Source: Leuctra nigra (lineage: Eukaryota; Arthropoda; Insecta; Plecoptera; Leuctridae). From it: a stretch of 64,000 nucleotides of DNA. The stretch covers positions 1,640,316 to 1,704,315 of the forward strand of contig OW203768.1 of NCBI GenBank assembly GCA_934045905.1, read 5' to 3'. The position numbers and the translations under genes were made by a program. The notes beneath the pieces are model-generated. The model made no database searches, was not told the DNA's origin, and saw only the letters and a list, made by a program, of their open reading frames with translations. Positions 40,801 through 47,420 of the stretch are shown here, piece by piece. Position 1 is the first letter of the stretch, and every line of letters begins with the position of its first letter.

Positions 40801-43775
40801 GACCATGTGTGTTGCTAAGGGTGATAATATAAAATGCAGTTATCAAGATGTGCCCACCATCTTGGAAGACATGTGTCTGTAATCTATGTTTTCTCTCCAC
40901 AGAGCAAGACCAGTGCGGGAAATGCCGTGCAGGAACGCGCCGTCTGAACCTCAACAAATATTGTCGCAGAGACTACGGTGAGTCTTTCACTTCACACCTC
41001 GGCTGATAACACCGCCCTCTTGTGTTTTTCAATCACACTGGCAGTGACTGATGATTCACAAGGCAGTGATAACACCGCCCTCTTGTGTCTTTCACCGTGA
41101 TGATCACACTGGCAGTGATCTCGACTTGACAGAAGCTCGTCGCAAACCTCAATCTCAGCTTTCAGCCCCCCCCCCCTCCCCCCCCCCCCAATAATCAGAA
41201 ATCATACAGTAAAAAGTGTTTAATAAGAAGAAGTCGCGTGAAATTTTATTCCAATAAATGTGTAAATATCAACACAAATAATTATGACAAAAACACTTAT
41301 CACCCGAGAAGCTTCACAATTTCATTTAGAAAGACCAATTCAGAAATTATCTGGATTCTAATGAATTTCATATGCAGTATGATTTTCCAGATGTGTATNN
41401 NNNNNNNNNNNNNNNNNNNNNNNNNNNNNNNNNNNNNNNNNNNNNNNNNNNNNNNNNNNNNNNNNNNNNNNNNNNNNNNNNNNNNNNNNNNNNNNNNNNN
41501 NNNNNNNNNNNNNNNNNNNNNNNNNNNNNNNNNNNNNNNNNNNNNNNNNNNNNNNNNNNNNNNNNNNNNNNNNNNNNNNNNNNNNNNNNNNNNNNNNNAT
41601 TCTTGTTGTAACCCATTGCCGTGAAACACCAATAGATATCTGGAAATCCAAAGAGTATGTGACTTTATCTGGAAACCAGATCGCCACCCAGATATTTTCT
41701 AAATTGGTCTATTCAAATAGTATTGGAAATTTTGGAGGGGAAAACAGCAAGTGACAAGAATCAGAACTATTAAGTCAATTCCTAGTCTCCAACAATGTGT
41801 GTTACGATGGTGATTCTTTTGTTGCCATGGCAATGTGATAACATCTCAACTTTCACAAAATAAATATTATTCTAAATCTAATTTAATTTCACGATACTTT
41901 CACGAGAACAGTTCACCATACTGTTCATTTAAGGCTTAACCATCGCTTTGAATGACTATATTCATTACACGAGATGAATTAATTCAGAAAACGCATGTTT
42001 TTACATTAAATCATAGTTTTATAAAATATTATGTGGAGAATAATTCGATATGAGATAATGAAGAATTTTATAACAAAGTTTTTGTTAAACTTTTTGTTAA
42101 GAATACAGCAGTGGTTTTGACTAAGGCAGTTGTCCCATGTTAAATGGCCATATATGAAGATTTTCAAACATTTAAATGCCATTATCTCAAAAATTAAGTC
42201 GGTGACAAGAGTATTTCAGGTTTTCAATGCATTCAATATTAGTTGAAGAATATATCAACAGTTTTCTGTTGAAATGGTTGGTGAGGATAAAAAATAAATT
42301 ATAATAATGTAGGAAATTAATTCGTTCCCCCATAAAAGCAAAGTAAAAATTTCAAACTTTGAAAATGTTTTACATAAAAGTTAGATTGGTAAGGTATACA
42401 TTTTTTGATCTTATATTGTAGATATTACTATTGGGAATAAAATAAAATTGTTTGGAAAAAAATTGTTGGTAAATGAGATATCGCTGGTTCATCCTTAAGG
42501 TATTTTTTTCTAAATATTGACCTGCTCCAGAAAAAAATATATTAGTGACATAATTTGATGTTGTTTTATTTTCAAATTAAAAAATTATGTAAATATTTGA
42601 ATATCATAGTTTGGCTGAAAATCATACAAAATTATGCTATTTTATGGATATCTAATTATATCAAAATAAAATGAAAAGATAATATATCTATATGTTTGAA
42701 CAGAATTAGTATTTCCTCTCTAACTGTATGTTCTGCTGGCAGCGCTGCAAGCGAAGGTGCTGAACCGCGAGACGGTGGACGACTGGGTGAAGTTCACCAT
42801 CACCGTGAAGAACCTGTACAAGCGAGCACGGGACACGCGGCTCAAGCGAGGCAACATCTTCCTCTGGGTCCACATGAAGGACCTCGCTTGCAAGTGCCCC
42901 AAGATCAAGACCAACAAGTGAGTGCAAACCAGACAATGTTAGTAATGTTAGCAGACAAATTGAGTTTTAACACTGAATTATTTTTAGGACAAGTGTTTCC
43001 AGTGGTCAAATTGGAAGTTATATTTGCTTCATATTTGCTGAGTGTAAATGGGGGGGGGGGGGGGGGAGGAGAGACAAACGATCTTGAATACATGGTTTAG
43101 CTCCTTTGTGAGGGACACCCAGCAACATGTGGGTCTGGGGTAGTTTGAACTAATTTTCATTTCAGAAATGAATTTGGTGCATTTCTACACGATTTTGACG
43201 CTATTTTAAGGCTATTTTTATCTCGACAAATGGCGTCAAGAGGCTAAAATGGACAAATTCTCTGCAAATGGTATAATTTTGAAGTAAACAATGCCGTTTC
43301 TAAATCTTTCATCGGGGGATGGTGAAGTGGGGCAAATTAGCTATGGGGGTTGGAACTCCCCCATACCATGGGGGTTCGAAGTATTCACCAGGGGGGGATT
43401 ACTATCTCCCCCCCCCAATTCGACCACTGAGTGTTTCAATATCCTGCAAAACCAGAAAACATGTGAATATTCTGAGGAAGCAGGTATTCATTATATGTAA
43501 CTAATTAAGAAATATGTATTTGACCGAACGTTGTGTGAAAAAGGTAAATAAGTTGTCGGTTCTTCATTGGATACTCTTCCGTTGTTTTAAAACATAAAAA
43601 GACACAAGTGTATAACAGCAATGTCGTTCGCAGGTCGTATCTGATCCTGGGCAAGGAGAACGAGGGCGAGCACAACGGGCTGACCATCACGCGCCGTTCC
43701 ATCGTCATCGAGTGGAAGGACGAGTGGCACCGACGCATGCGGCGCTTCTCAACACGATCGCAGCAGTGCAAATAG
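3481..43775 (+). CDS. Net: Netrin, 3' part of gene (six exons, C-terminal 273 codons)
   Basis: Netrins are secreted laminin-related guidance cues that bind DCC/Frazzled and UNC-5 receptors. Six exons (3481-3669, 35291-35440, 36500-36589, 40903-40977, 42743-42917, 43634-43775) join in one frame, all with GT-AG borders, giving 821 nt: two bases finishing a codon from an upstream exon, then 273 codons including the stop. The protein order is EGF module 2 (starts [10 protein letters not shown]), EGF module 3 ([15 protein letters not shown]), an Asp/Glu/Gly-rich linker, and an NTR-like C domain with six cysteines (CGKC, YC, ACKC, QC). This matches the family's C-terminal half. The laminin N-terminal domain, EGF module 1 and promoter are outside the window. 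Whether it is netrin A or B cannot be decided from this part. Exons are GC-rich in AT-rich introns. Confidence 0.95.
4836..5035 (+). repeat. Dispersed repeat, copy 1
   Basis: Shares aactgacggctg, agcggacaaatatcctac, ttttggaggtagttttgata with 5724-5920, same orientation, moderately diverged. Confidence 0.8.
5724..5920 (+). repeat. Dispersed repeat, copy 2
   Basis: Direct-orientation partner of 4836-5035, about 890 bp apart. Confidence 0.8.
6920..7307. mobile_element. hAT-type MITE, 388 bp, 8-bp TSD ATAGTGGG
   Basis: Terminal repeats CAAGGGCGTATTTAGG (left) and CAAGGGCGTATCCAGG (right, reverse complement), with exact 8-bp target duplications ATAGTGGG at 6912-6919 and 7308-7315. Long G and C runs lie just inside both ends. 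No coding capacity. An 8-bp duplication and this terminus fit the hAT superfamily; assignment is by structure only. Confidence 0.88.
8536..8762. mobile_element. MITE, family with cctcagaggtagaagg ends (copy 1)
   Basis: Ends cctcagaggtagaaggg and its inverse ccttctacctctgagg. Shares tcaatgattcttgagatgag, taatggtgacatgagtcatt and atcattacaga with the copy at 17070-17304. Confidence 0.88.
8737..9015 (+). repeat. 140-bp tandem duplication
   Basis: 8737-8876 is repeated at 8877-9015 with only a few differences (for example cccctgtcactgag vs cccctgtcacagag). The first 26 bases are the right end of the adjacent MITE (8536-8762), so the duplication arose after that insertion. Confidence 0.93.
9193..9512. 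mobile_element. Foldback MITE with embedded SINE fragment
   Basis: TAAGGGTC...ttaccattaatttaag and inverse ttaaactaatggtaa...GGTCCCTTA, arms of about 80 bp continuing through gtttaagctccact. A piece of the tRNA-type SINE family (9299-9352, ttaacgtcgcactgttctgc) lies between the arms. Confidence 0.83.
9540..9737 (-). mobile_element. tRNA-type SINE copy (minus)
   Basis: Reverse complement of the family: gctaatggcgaccgatgaat, gaaccttcccagcatttgcc tctcgactgaggg and ggaattgaacccgggaccg, the latter an inverted B box. A separate body fragment is at 9299-9352. Confidence 0.75.
10376..10767. mobile_element. hAT-type MITE, second copy in opposite orientation
   Basis: Same family as 6920-7307, inverted: the sequence cgatgaaaccctaatttcac next to the right poly(C) matches the reverse complement of the first copy's left side. 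Ends CAAGGGCAGATCCAGG and ...GAATACGCCCTAG. Target duplication imperfect (TCTATAAA / TCTATTGA). Confidence 0.8.
10808..10850 (+). mobile_element. Degenerate Helitron-like 3' end
   Basis: tgctcgcttataaacacgtt acacagcgcgttttcctat resembles the 54266 terminus but ends CCTAT. Weaker relatives at 6398-6430 and 25272-25310. Confidence 0.4.
11426..11560. mobile_element. Foldback MITE, TA ends
   Basis: tagctctgcttttaa(c/a)aca and its inverse, with arms of about 55 bp extending through atgatc(c/c)taatatctat. Ends in TA on both sides, compatible with TA target duplication. Confidence 0.85.
11599..11746. mobile_element. Tc1/mariner-like MITE, 148 bp
   Basis: Ends TACAGTCATGTGGAAATATA and the inverse of ...ATATATTTCCATGACTGTA; arms cover attcggtaaac. 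TA at both edges and CAGT-type termini fit Tc1/mariner non-autonomous elements. Confidence 0.85.
12340..12445. mobile_element. Half-copy of the 23.9 kb foldback MITE
   Basis: ggcctattctaggacg, tctgatggaatccggtcacg, ttaaggatattgcatggaa; right arm largely missing. Confidence 0.8.
12545..12655 (+). repeat. Dispersed repeat (copy also at 26030-26130)
   Basis: Both contain aaaacactt, gggccacatctcgatgctcg / ggccacaactcgatcatcacg, then gcggaagaattatcg / gcggaagattatcgcaccat. Family unknown. Confidence 0.75.
13555..13760 (+). mobile_element. tRNA-type SINE copy with B box (plus)
   Basis: B box GGTTCGATTCT at 13566-13576, then the family body: ccctcagtcgagaggtaaat, gccgggaaggttccc, ccaccgtccatcatcat, (atc)-rich stretch, cattagcctggttgcagagc agaacgacgttaa. 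Other copies are on the minus strand. Confidence 0.75.
14222..14631 (+). mobile_element. Helitron-like fragment with 3' end
   Basis: Contains tattttgcatggtcattaag accaacattgtc and ends gctcatcaacgcgttacact gagcgttttcctag followed by T, matching the 54266 terminus. The 5' border is not defined. Confidence 0.58.
15084..15727 (+). repeat. 17-bp minisatellite with 51-bp higher-order pattern
   Basis: Unit ac(c/a)(t/c)tagaactcgcacg in three alternating versions (accttag, accctag, acattag), often in that order, giving a 51-bp superunit. Some units have lost three bases (actcgcgacattag). The array is split by a 94-bp inserted element at 15125-15218. Confidence 0.95.
15125..15218. mobile_element. 94-bp foldback element inserted in 17-bp minisatellite
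   Basis: Inserted at the TA of an accctagaactc unit, duplicating TA (15123-15124 and 15219-15220). Arms cggtcggtgacaggcaaaga / tggttggtgacaggccaaga pair across atgaaccc and tagcat. It is small enough to fold into a single long hairpin. Confidence 0.9.
15934..15991. repeat. Perfect 58-bp palindrome
   Basis: Two 29-base arms, gaataaagtgttgactttcg followed by acacttata, are exact reverse complements with no spacer. The left flank (gactttaatcgaaagtccaa) is a second, imperfect inverted pair. Confidence 0.95.
17070..17304. mobile_element. MITE, same family (copy 2)
   Basis: Ends tatctcagaggtagaagggc and inverse gcccttctacctatgaggtg, interior as in copy 1. A terminal fragment of the same family (tatctcagaggtaaaagga) is at 14068. 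Confidence 0.88.
18189..18295. mobile_element. Half-copy of the 23.9 kb foldback MITE
   Basis: gcctattctatagaacg, ccaattccattctgatgg, ggccataaggattaacat, then a truncated right arm. Confidence 0.8.
18850..19380. mobile_element. Diverged inverse copy of the 52.2-52.8 kb element
   Basis: Shares cagtttagcaaa, ctacgcagaaaagcactgg, gttgattttacttccttgca, catgcgtatttatacacg with the reverse complement of 52177-52802. The terminal inverted repeats are no longer recognisable. Confidence 0.72.
20294..20582. mobile_element. Foldback element next to 71-bp satellite
   Basis: tgaatcttttgttttttcaa, ccattgtgcagtg and inverse cactgcacaatg, ttgaaaaaacaaaagatttt. The internal ctcgagttgaaaccgcatgc resembles ctcgagttgatgccgcatgc at 19699, a second partial copy. 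Confidence 0.8.
20754..23671 (+). repeat. 71-bp satellite array, about 41 units
   Basis: Nearly identical 71-bp units, each with tgttcatgaagtatctacac and a ggatcc or ggctcc site. Very few variants: gccg/accg, ttcatg/tttatg, ggatcc/ggctcc and one acattaatta unit. An accg unit followed by a ggctcc unit recurs at about 21470-21540, 22170-22240 and 22310-22380, showing segmental duplication within the array. Its length is just 1.2 kb short of 3.0-kb scale assemblies commonly collapse, so copy number may be under-represented. Confidence 0.97.
23947..24154. mobile_element. Foldback MITE, ggcctattctataacg ends
   Basis: Arms of about 90 bp: ggcctattctataacg, ccaattccattctgatggaa, ggccataaggattaacat, then the inverse. 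Half-copies at 12340-12445 and 18189-18295. Confidence 0.9.
24916..25096. mobile_element. Long foldback MITE, 181 bp
   Basis: agacgattcc, gtatctgagtggctctggtt, gtttgatttcca and their inverse; arms of about 80 bp around a short loop (tagtgtaactcattgttgac). The whole element could form one extended hairpin. Confidence 0.9.
26030..26130 (+). repeat. Dispersed repeat (copy of 12545-12655)
   Basis: Same orientation as the 12.5 kb copy; shares the gctatggcggaagattatcg core. Confidence 0.75.
27669..27890 (+). repeat. Dispersed repeat, intact copy holding the empty TTAA site
   Basis: Runs from attcatagtttgcacgtgat through ccaccatcttgatggca, gttaatgggtacctggga and ctccggagatatcttta to gccaacaaaaa. 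The interrupted copy is at 60822-61851 on the opposite strand. Confidence 0.85.
28231..29550 (+). repeat. 42-bp minisatellite, about 31 units
   Basis: Unit of 42 bp (ctcgggatgcgcagttctgt plus ctccgtctctgagatggcgctg), with occasional 45-bp units that gain ctg/cag. Both lengths are multiples of three, so two plus-strand and two minus-strand frames stay open for 300-490 codons (14-residue repeats). Sequence around it is not exon-like and no splice-linked partner is visible, so I treat it as a non-coding minisatellite in the netrin intron. Confidence 0.93.
30105..30216 (+). mobile_element. Retroelement 3' tail
   Basis: ggaacctcgccatattgatt, gtactttgtatgtatcgttg, tgcaatcaataaaagac then (AAAT)n: a LINE-like 3' UTR with simple-repeat tail, 5' border unknown. 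Confidence 0.5.
30841..30966 (-). mobile_element. tRNA-type SINE fragment (minus)
   Basis: taggctgatgaatgattata, ggatggacggtgggaaggag, ggaaccttcccaatatttgc ctctcg; B-box end missing. Confidence 0.7.
31150..31479 (-). pseudogene. LINE endonuclease fragment with frameshift
   Basis: Read from 31479 down: a run with [17 protein letters not shown], resembling the GDFNLP box of APE-type LINE endonucleases, ends at a stop near 31237; the neighbouring frame continues [15 protein letters not shown], which also fits that domain. So the frame is broken about 31265. Upstream residues ([20 protein letters not shown]) are not identified. Confidence 0.6.
31457..31696 (-). pseudogene. C2H2 zinc-finger ORF, probable retroelement remnant
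   Basis: 79 codons from ATG at 31696. [20 protein letters not shown] fits a C-x2-C...H-x4-H finger. Its end overlaps the endonuclease fragment in another frame by about 23 bp, suggesting a frameshifted single element. It could alternatively be a small host gene or exon; no splice partner is evident. Confidence 0.45.
33155..33511 (-). pseudogene. Two-finger C2H2 ORF, probable retroelement remnant
   Basis: 118 codons from ATG at 33511 to a stop at 33155. Two zinc-finger-like motifs: [16 protein letters not shown] with a following H...C, and [19 protein letters not shown]. The second finger is similar to the finger of the ORF at 31457-31696 (C-x2-C-x-K-x-F-x2-V-x2-HI), so both likely come from the same family, such as a LINE N-terminal zinc-finger region. 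About 1.5 kb of unremarkable sequence separates them. Confidence 0.5.
33805..33959 (-). mobile_element. tRNA-type SINE fragment (minus)
   Basis: ggtgttaacgtcgcactgtt ctgcagcgaggctaatggcg acggatgaatg, then ggatggacggtgggaaggag; truncated before the B box. Confidence 0.7.
34693..35225 (+). repeat. GGATGTA-type short tandem repeat split by hAT-type MITE
   Basis: Imperfect 7-11 bp units (ggatgta, ggatgtata) at 34693-34764 resume at 35171-35225 after a 406-bp insertion. Confidence 0.85.
34765..35170. mobile_element. hAT-type MITE in GGATGTA repeats
   Basis: Starts CAGAGTTGGGTAGTAAC, ends GTAACTTACCCACCTCTA, inverted terminal repeats of about 20 bp; GGATGTAG on both sides. Because the host is itself a GGATGTA array the 8-bp duplication is not independent proof. 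Non-coding, 406 bp. Confidence 0.78.
35291..35440 (+). CDS. Net: Netrin exon: laminin-EGF module 3
   Basis: The acceptor gtgttcgcag precedes the exon and the donor gtacgt follows. The upstream intron is 31,621 bp. The exon enters with two bases of an Ala codon and leaves with one base, so phase agrees with both neighbours. It encodes [15 protein letters not shown], then [20 protein letters not shown] and the ending IAPCI, the near-invariant third EGF module of netrins, with eight cysteines. This module packs against EGF-2 in the rod-like stalk. The upstream edge is only about 60 bp from a short GGATGTA tandem array that carries a hAT-type insertion. Confidence 0.96.
35441..36499 (+). other. 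Netrin intron between EGF-3 and linker exons
   Basis: 1,059 bp, AT-rich. Contains a 53-bp tandem duplication at 36335-36431 near the acceptor; the sequence at 36138-36173 recurs at 36706-36742 in the next intron. Nothing else recognised. Confidence 0.8.
36335..36431 (+). repeat. 53-bp tandem duplication near netrin linker exon
   Basis: tgggctagtacagcatcttg and cttgccaggggactgtgg occur twice with a 53-bp period, ending about 70 bp before the linker-exon acceptor. Confidence 0.9.
36500..36589 (+). CDS. Net: Netrin exon: acidic, glycine-rich linker
   Basis: Acceptor cttgcag, donor gtcagt. The exon completes the Lys codon of the canonical PCIKIP junction and then reads [12 protein letters not shown] followed by four Asp, two Glu and a Gly-rich run ([10 protein letters not shown]). 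This is the variable hinge between EGF module 3 and the NTR-like domain; in other netrins the linker is short and poorly conserved. Low-complexity codons (gac/gat, gag, ggn) make it unlike the flanking exons. Phase 1 at both ends, so skipping this 90-base exon would keep frame and give a shorter hinge. A 53-bp tandem duplication lies immediately upstream at 36335-36431. Confidence 0.85.
36770..36820 (+). mobile_element. Retroelement 3' tail
   Basis: aaagcagacaaataaagaaa ttgaattgaat, a short 3' remnant with AATAAA and repeat tail. Confidence 0.4.
37789..37842 (+). repeat. (CAGA)n microsatellite
   Basis: About 13 tetranucleotides with a single ata interruption. Confidence 0.97.
38397..38417 (+). 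repeat. 21-base poly(C)
   Basis: Longest of several G/C homopolymers; others at 13351-13366, 37926-37940, 39028-39045, 41166-41189, 43050-43066 and 60059-60076. Confidence 0.95.
39771..40317. mobile_element. hAT-type MITE, 547 bp, TSD CAATATGT
   Basis: Ends TAGGGGTGTGCGAATA and (reverse complement) TAGGGGTCTGCGAATA, with exact 8-bp duplications CAATATGT at 39763-39770 and 40318-40325. Interior is rich in cgaat/attcg motifs that make internal foldbacks. It sits inside Helitron-like sequence whose end is at 40370. Confidence 0.9.
40326..40370 (+). mobile_element. Helitron-like 3' end, interrupted by hAT-type MITE
   Basis: cttgtcaacgcgctacaccg agcgttttcctag followed by T. Its upstream part continues left of the MITE at 39771. 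Confidence 0.58.
40903..40977 (+). CDS. Net: Netrin exon: start of NTR-like C domain
   Basis: Acceptor ttctctccacag, donor gtgagt; phase 1 on both sides. The 75 bases encode [20 protein letters not shown] followed by CRRDY. The CGKC pair and the following single Cys are the first three cysteines of the netrin C-terminal (NTR/C345C) domain, which is positively charged and implicated in matrix and heparin binding. The exon is followed by a 63-bp tandem duplication at 41004-41120. Confidence 0.93.
41004..41120 (+). repeat. 63-bp tandem duplication after netrin NTR exon
   Basis: tgataacaccgccctcttgtgt through cacactggcagtgat is repeated with a 63-bp period, about 27 bp downstream of a netrin donor. 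Confidence 0.88.
41332..41710. mobile_element. Foldback element containing the assembly gap
   Basis: agaccaattcagaaattatctgg at the left is the inverse of ccagatattttctaaattggtct at the right; the middle is 200 Ns. Related in style to 24916-25096 (tttccaga, agtgac words). Confidence 0.75.
41399..41598. other. Assembly gap, 200 N
   Basis: Exactly 200 Ns, probably an arbitrary-length scaffold gap. Translations across it are meaningless. Confidence 0.99.
42743..42917 (+). CDS. Net: Netrin exon: core of NTR-like C domain
   Basis: Acceptor ttctgctggcag, donor gtgagt; enters with two bases of an Ala codon and leaves with two bases (aa) of a Lys codon. The encoded stretch includes [34 protein letters not shown], typical of insect and vertebrate netrin C domains. 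It contains two of the six domain cysteines (ACKC) and many Lys/Arg residues. Strong third-position GC bias marks it as exon against the AT-rich sequence on both sides. A 17-base poly(G) run lies in the next intron at 43050. Confidence 0.95.
42918..43633 (+). other. Netrin last intron
   Basis: 716 bp between donor gtgagt and acceptor gttcgcag. Contains a 17-base poly(G) run at 43050-43066 and a C-rich stretch near 43400; no other feature. Confidence 0.85.
43634..43775 (+). CDS. Net: Netrin terminal exon with stop codon
   Basis: Acceptor tgtcgttcgcag. The first base completes a Lys codon from the previous exon, then [37 protein letters not shown] and STRSQQCK precede the TAG at 43773-43775. 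The single Cys close to the end is the sixth NTR-domain cysteine. The basic C-terminus is typical of the family. The frame closes exactly with the five preceding exons. Confidence 0.95.
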
Positions 43776-44760
43776 ACGCTCGGCGGTAGTCACGCGCGGG
43801 AGAATCAAAACACATTGAAAAGACTGTAAAGACGAATGGCACGGAGTGACGGAAACCGCTGGAGTAGAGCGGTGGACGGTGGTTACCAAGAATTTGACGG
43901 AGAACATTTGACGGAAAGCCATGATATACGATTCATCGTTGTACGAAGCTTTCGAGGCTTTTTTAATTAAGTGTTAGGATCAGATTCAATTCTCACAAAC
44001 GTATCAATGTACATTATTAACATAAGAAACACGTGAAACTAGACATCTCTGTACAATTTTTCATTTTCTATATATATACTAATAATTTATTGCCAATGGC
44101 TGTAAGATAAATATAGTATCAACCTAGACAAAGCATTAGTTGCGTTTGTAGACAGTTTGTATTCTAGAATGTGTGTATGTTTTTGTATAACAAGCAGCTC
44201 TCAGTATCGTACGATAGGAGTTATCGTTGTGGTGGCTTTTGATAGAAGTACGTATCAACGTTCTATCGGATTATATGTTTTGATAGAATTATTATGGTTG
44301 TGACAGAGGTAGCTATTGATAAATCTTCCCTCAACTTCCGATAAAAGAAATAGCTCCACGTTTTAACTATAGATCAAGTTCCTAAAGAGCCCTGTTGTTG
44401 CCAACGTAGCGTAGTTTTAAGACCGTTTTCAATCTCTCTATCTGTACTGTAGGTATTGATGTGCATTTTAAACTAGAGAAAACTATAATTGTCCACATTA
44501 TTATCCATAAAAAAATACTCTCTTGTTCTTTTTTTAAGGATTTACCGTTTATCTGATTGTATGAAATAGATACTAAGTGTATTGGACAACATATGAATGT
44601 ATACCTCATTTGGAAATAATATTAATTGTGACGTTGACATATCAAAGATTGCGATTGGATTAGAATCGACGAGCATCTCAACCGATGCGATCCTACGTGT
44701 ATTTGTGGCACTAATTCATTATCTATAATAAATATATATATATATATATCTGTAAACCTT
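43776..44760 (+). other. Netrin 3' untranslated region (approximate end)
   Basis: AT-rich sequence directly after the netrin stop codon, with no exon-like pattern. The end is set only by the best poly(A) signal at 44727-44732; the real cleavage site is not visible. It ends in a (TA)n microsatellite at about 44732-44748. Confidence 0.5.
44727..44732 (+). promoter_or_regulatory. Candidate netrin poly(A) signal AATAAA
   Basis: Canonical AATAAA about 950 bp after the netrin stop codon, followed by a TA-rich and then T/G-containing stretch. Chosen as the first canonical hexamer noticed in the 3' region; transcript evidence would settle it. Confidence 0.4.
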
Positions 44761-45035
44761 AGCAATAGCATTTCAATGTATCTTCATGAATGTTTAGCGA
44801 ATAACGATTCTACTACGATTTACAACAATGCATGTTATTATGGCGTAATTATTGTTACTAATTTATTTATTCTCTGCCAAGCCACAAGTTTTAACATCGC
44901 TGTAATTTATTTGTAAAAATTGATCATGTAGGAAGTAGAAAATAATAATTGTCTAATATTACAGTAATCCATTAGTTTTCTTTCCATTCTCTAAATCCCC
45001 TCTTAAAAGAATATTTTCATCACAGGATTAGGAAG

Positions 45036-45315
45036 CAGAGGTGGCGTCCATTAATTACGTACGGGTTTTTAACGCCCTCCAAAATGTCACAACTAGTCGT
45101 AAAACCAATGGTCATCCCTATTTTAAGTTACATATTGAGATAACCCTTCACCATCCTTACATAAAAATATGTAAAAGAGGAATTTCAATTTTTCAAACCT
45201 TAAAAATCACATTTTATATAATTGCAATATTATAAAATGCGAGTTTGGTAAGTGTATGTCACAACTACTTGCACTTCGTACCCTCATCGCGTACGTAATA
45301 AATGGACACCCCCAA
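45036..45315. mobile_element. Foldback MITE with TTACGTACG ends
   Basis: gaggtggcgtccattaatta cgtacggg and inverse gcgtacgtaataaatggaca ccccc; internal gtcacaacta pairs as well. About 280 bp, between the two genes. Confidence 0.78.
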
Positions 45316-45979
45316 AAGCCAGTGATGGACACTCATTATTTAATACACATTAACTGATTTTTGTACTAACTTTTTTTTATTGAAAATACAGTAAAATGCA
45401 TGACAAGCAAGCAGGAATGCTGTGCTACCGACGTACTTCAATGGTTCTATGAAGTACGAGGAAATATAGTTATCTTCAGTGCACATGACAATGCATAATA
45501 GTTTCTGTTAATAGACCACTGGCCGAGGATAAGACCACTGTAATATACATTAGTAATTTATCCTGTCTTTTATCTGCATTCATCTAAAATACTATCTTAT
45601 AATCAATCTTTCGTCTCTGAACAACAATTCAACCTAAACAGTCTCTACTAAGTTCATTAATATTTTATATAATATTTACACACAGTTAGTAAAATTGACT
45701 CGACATCCAAGTGCAATGGTTTGTAGATAATTGCAAGTGTCCAATCACAGACGTCCAAACCTCAGAAAAACAAATCCACTAAGCCGGCTGGGTCGAGAGT
45801 GTCCTTGAACAGCTTTTAATCCGTTTTTCATCAATATCGGTCACAAATGTAATTATTAATTAAATACAACGATGTACGCATGTAAAGAAATGTTTCATCA
45901 AAGTAAGTACACAAAATAAAATACAAAGTAAAGTAAAAAATAAAAAGATAAAAAAATAAAAAGGTACAAAATAAAAAAA

Positions 45980-46190
45980 TTCAAAATGCTTGAATTTATT
46001 AAAAACTATAATTCAAAATAAAAACATATTTATCACACTATTTTCACACTAAAAAGTGTAAATTTTCATTCATAAATATGAAATAGAAAATCAGAGTAAA
46101 TTTTGGTGGGAAAACGCCATCCCAGCCAGTGATGTCATTTATATCAACCAACAATGATGTTACCATAGTTACAATAAAATATGACATATA
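45980..46190. mobile_element. Foldback family member 1 (half element)
   Basis: Shares attttcattcataa, ggaaaacgccatccc, gatgtcatttatatcaacca acaatg with 47421-47834; the second arm is missing. Confidence 0.8.
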
Positions 46191-47420
46191 GTAAAACGAG
46201 AATTCAAGGCTCTCTCGCAAAATGAAGATTTTGGAGTTAAACCCATTTTTTATGGGGCTGCGAATAAAATGTCATAAATTGTTCCAGCTTGTGACACTGA
46301 CAATATTTAGAAAGATCATCTATTGGCATACAAACATAGCAATATTTCTTAAAAATAAAATTTGAACAGATTTTGATAAATAATGGTTTAAATAATCTTC
46401 AAGGACACGCGATCAACCAAGCCGACTAAATTCCATACACAATGATTTGTACATACATACATGCATATATGTATTTGTAAACGATGTACCAAAGAATCAC
46501 CCAGGCTCCACTGAACTAAAACGTAACACATTGGAAATATATTTAGATGTATGACTTGGAACTATTTGGTAAATCATCAATCGGGTAACCATAACGAATG
46601 CTCCTCAAAAACCAACGTTAAACACAGCAGGATGATCTACTCATCACAATCTAACTTCGTAAGTAATCGAGCCAACCTGGACTCAAACCAAGTACTTTAG
46701 ACCATGTTGAAAAGATGTAATGAATGATATAAATGCAGATATCTTTGGTCATAGCAACAACAGTAGACGAAGTATCGGAAAATTATCGTCGAGGAACAGC
46801 GATTTTCAAAACTTAATTCAAAACACTAAGTTTCTAATAAATGTACGCAACTGCAACAGTGAACTTTGGTACGAAACACAACATTAACGAAAACATACAA
46901 CGACAAAACCGATGAGGTAACTTTTAGAAACAATATTTAAAAATTGTACCACGCTATTTGAAAGTACACCTAAGCTTAAAATTGAAAAGCAAGTGCTTGT
47001 TTTTTGTCATGTTGGAGTAAAAGCTTATTGAAAAGATCTACCTTGACAATGACATATCTCGCAATTGAAGTATACACTAAACTGCGCTCACTAACGAGTA
47101 AATAGCAAGAGAAAAGTCCGTCTCCCAGTAATATGGCAATTAGTCTTGATTCGGGAGCGACTCGAGTAATTAGTCGTTAGATTTCTATCAGACGTGTGGA
47201 CGGGTTTCAACGGAAACTTAGCTTTGATTGGGATCGGTCTGTCAAATGATCCATAAACCTTTCAAACAATACTTGTCACTGGAAACGTCAACGTAATTGA
47301 AGAAGCAACAGAAGAGACCGTACTCAAATTATGTCACACTTGGGGAGGGGCCAGGGGGGAATGGAGTGGTAGGGAGTCGGAAATTTGTCATTCTTGTTTC
47401 AAAATTGACTTTCAAGTACC

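Larger units (their letters stand above)
36590..40902 (+). other. Netrin intron between linker and NTR exons
   Basis: 4.3 kb. Holds a LINE-type 3' tail (36770-36820), a CAGA microsatellite (37789-37842), long G/C homopolymers (37926, 38397, 39028), and a hAT-type MITE (39771-40317) nested in a Helitron-like end. 36821-37788 and 38418-39770 show nothing else I can name. Confidence 0.8.
40978..42742 (+). other. Netrin intron with assembly gap
   Basis: 1.8 kb: a 63-bp tandem duplication, a poly(C) tract (41166-41189), a foldback element interrupted by 200 Ns, then very AT-rich sequence from 41711 to the acceptor in which nothing is recognised. Confidence 0.8.

Noticed and set aside
41238..41687. 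Open frames across the N gap
   Set aside because: Ns are not sequence; the frames are artificial.
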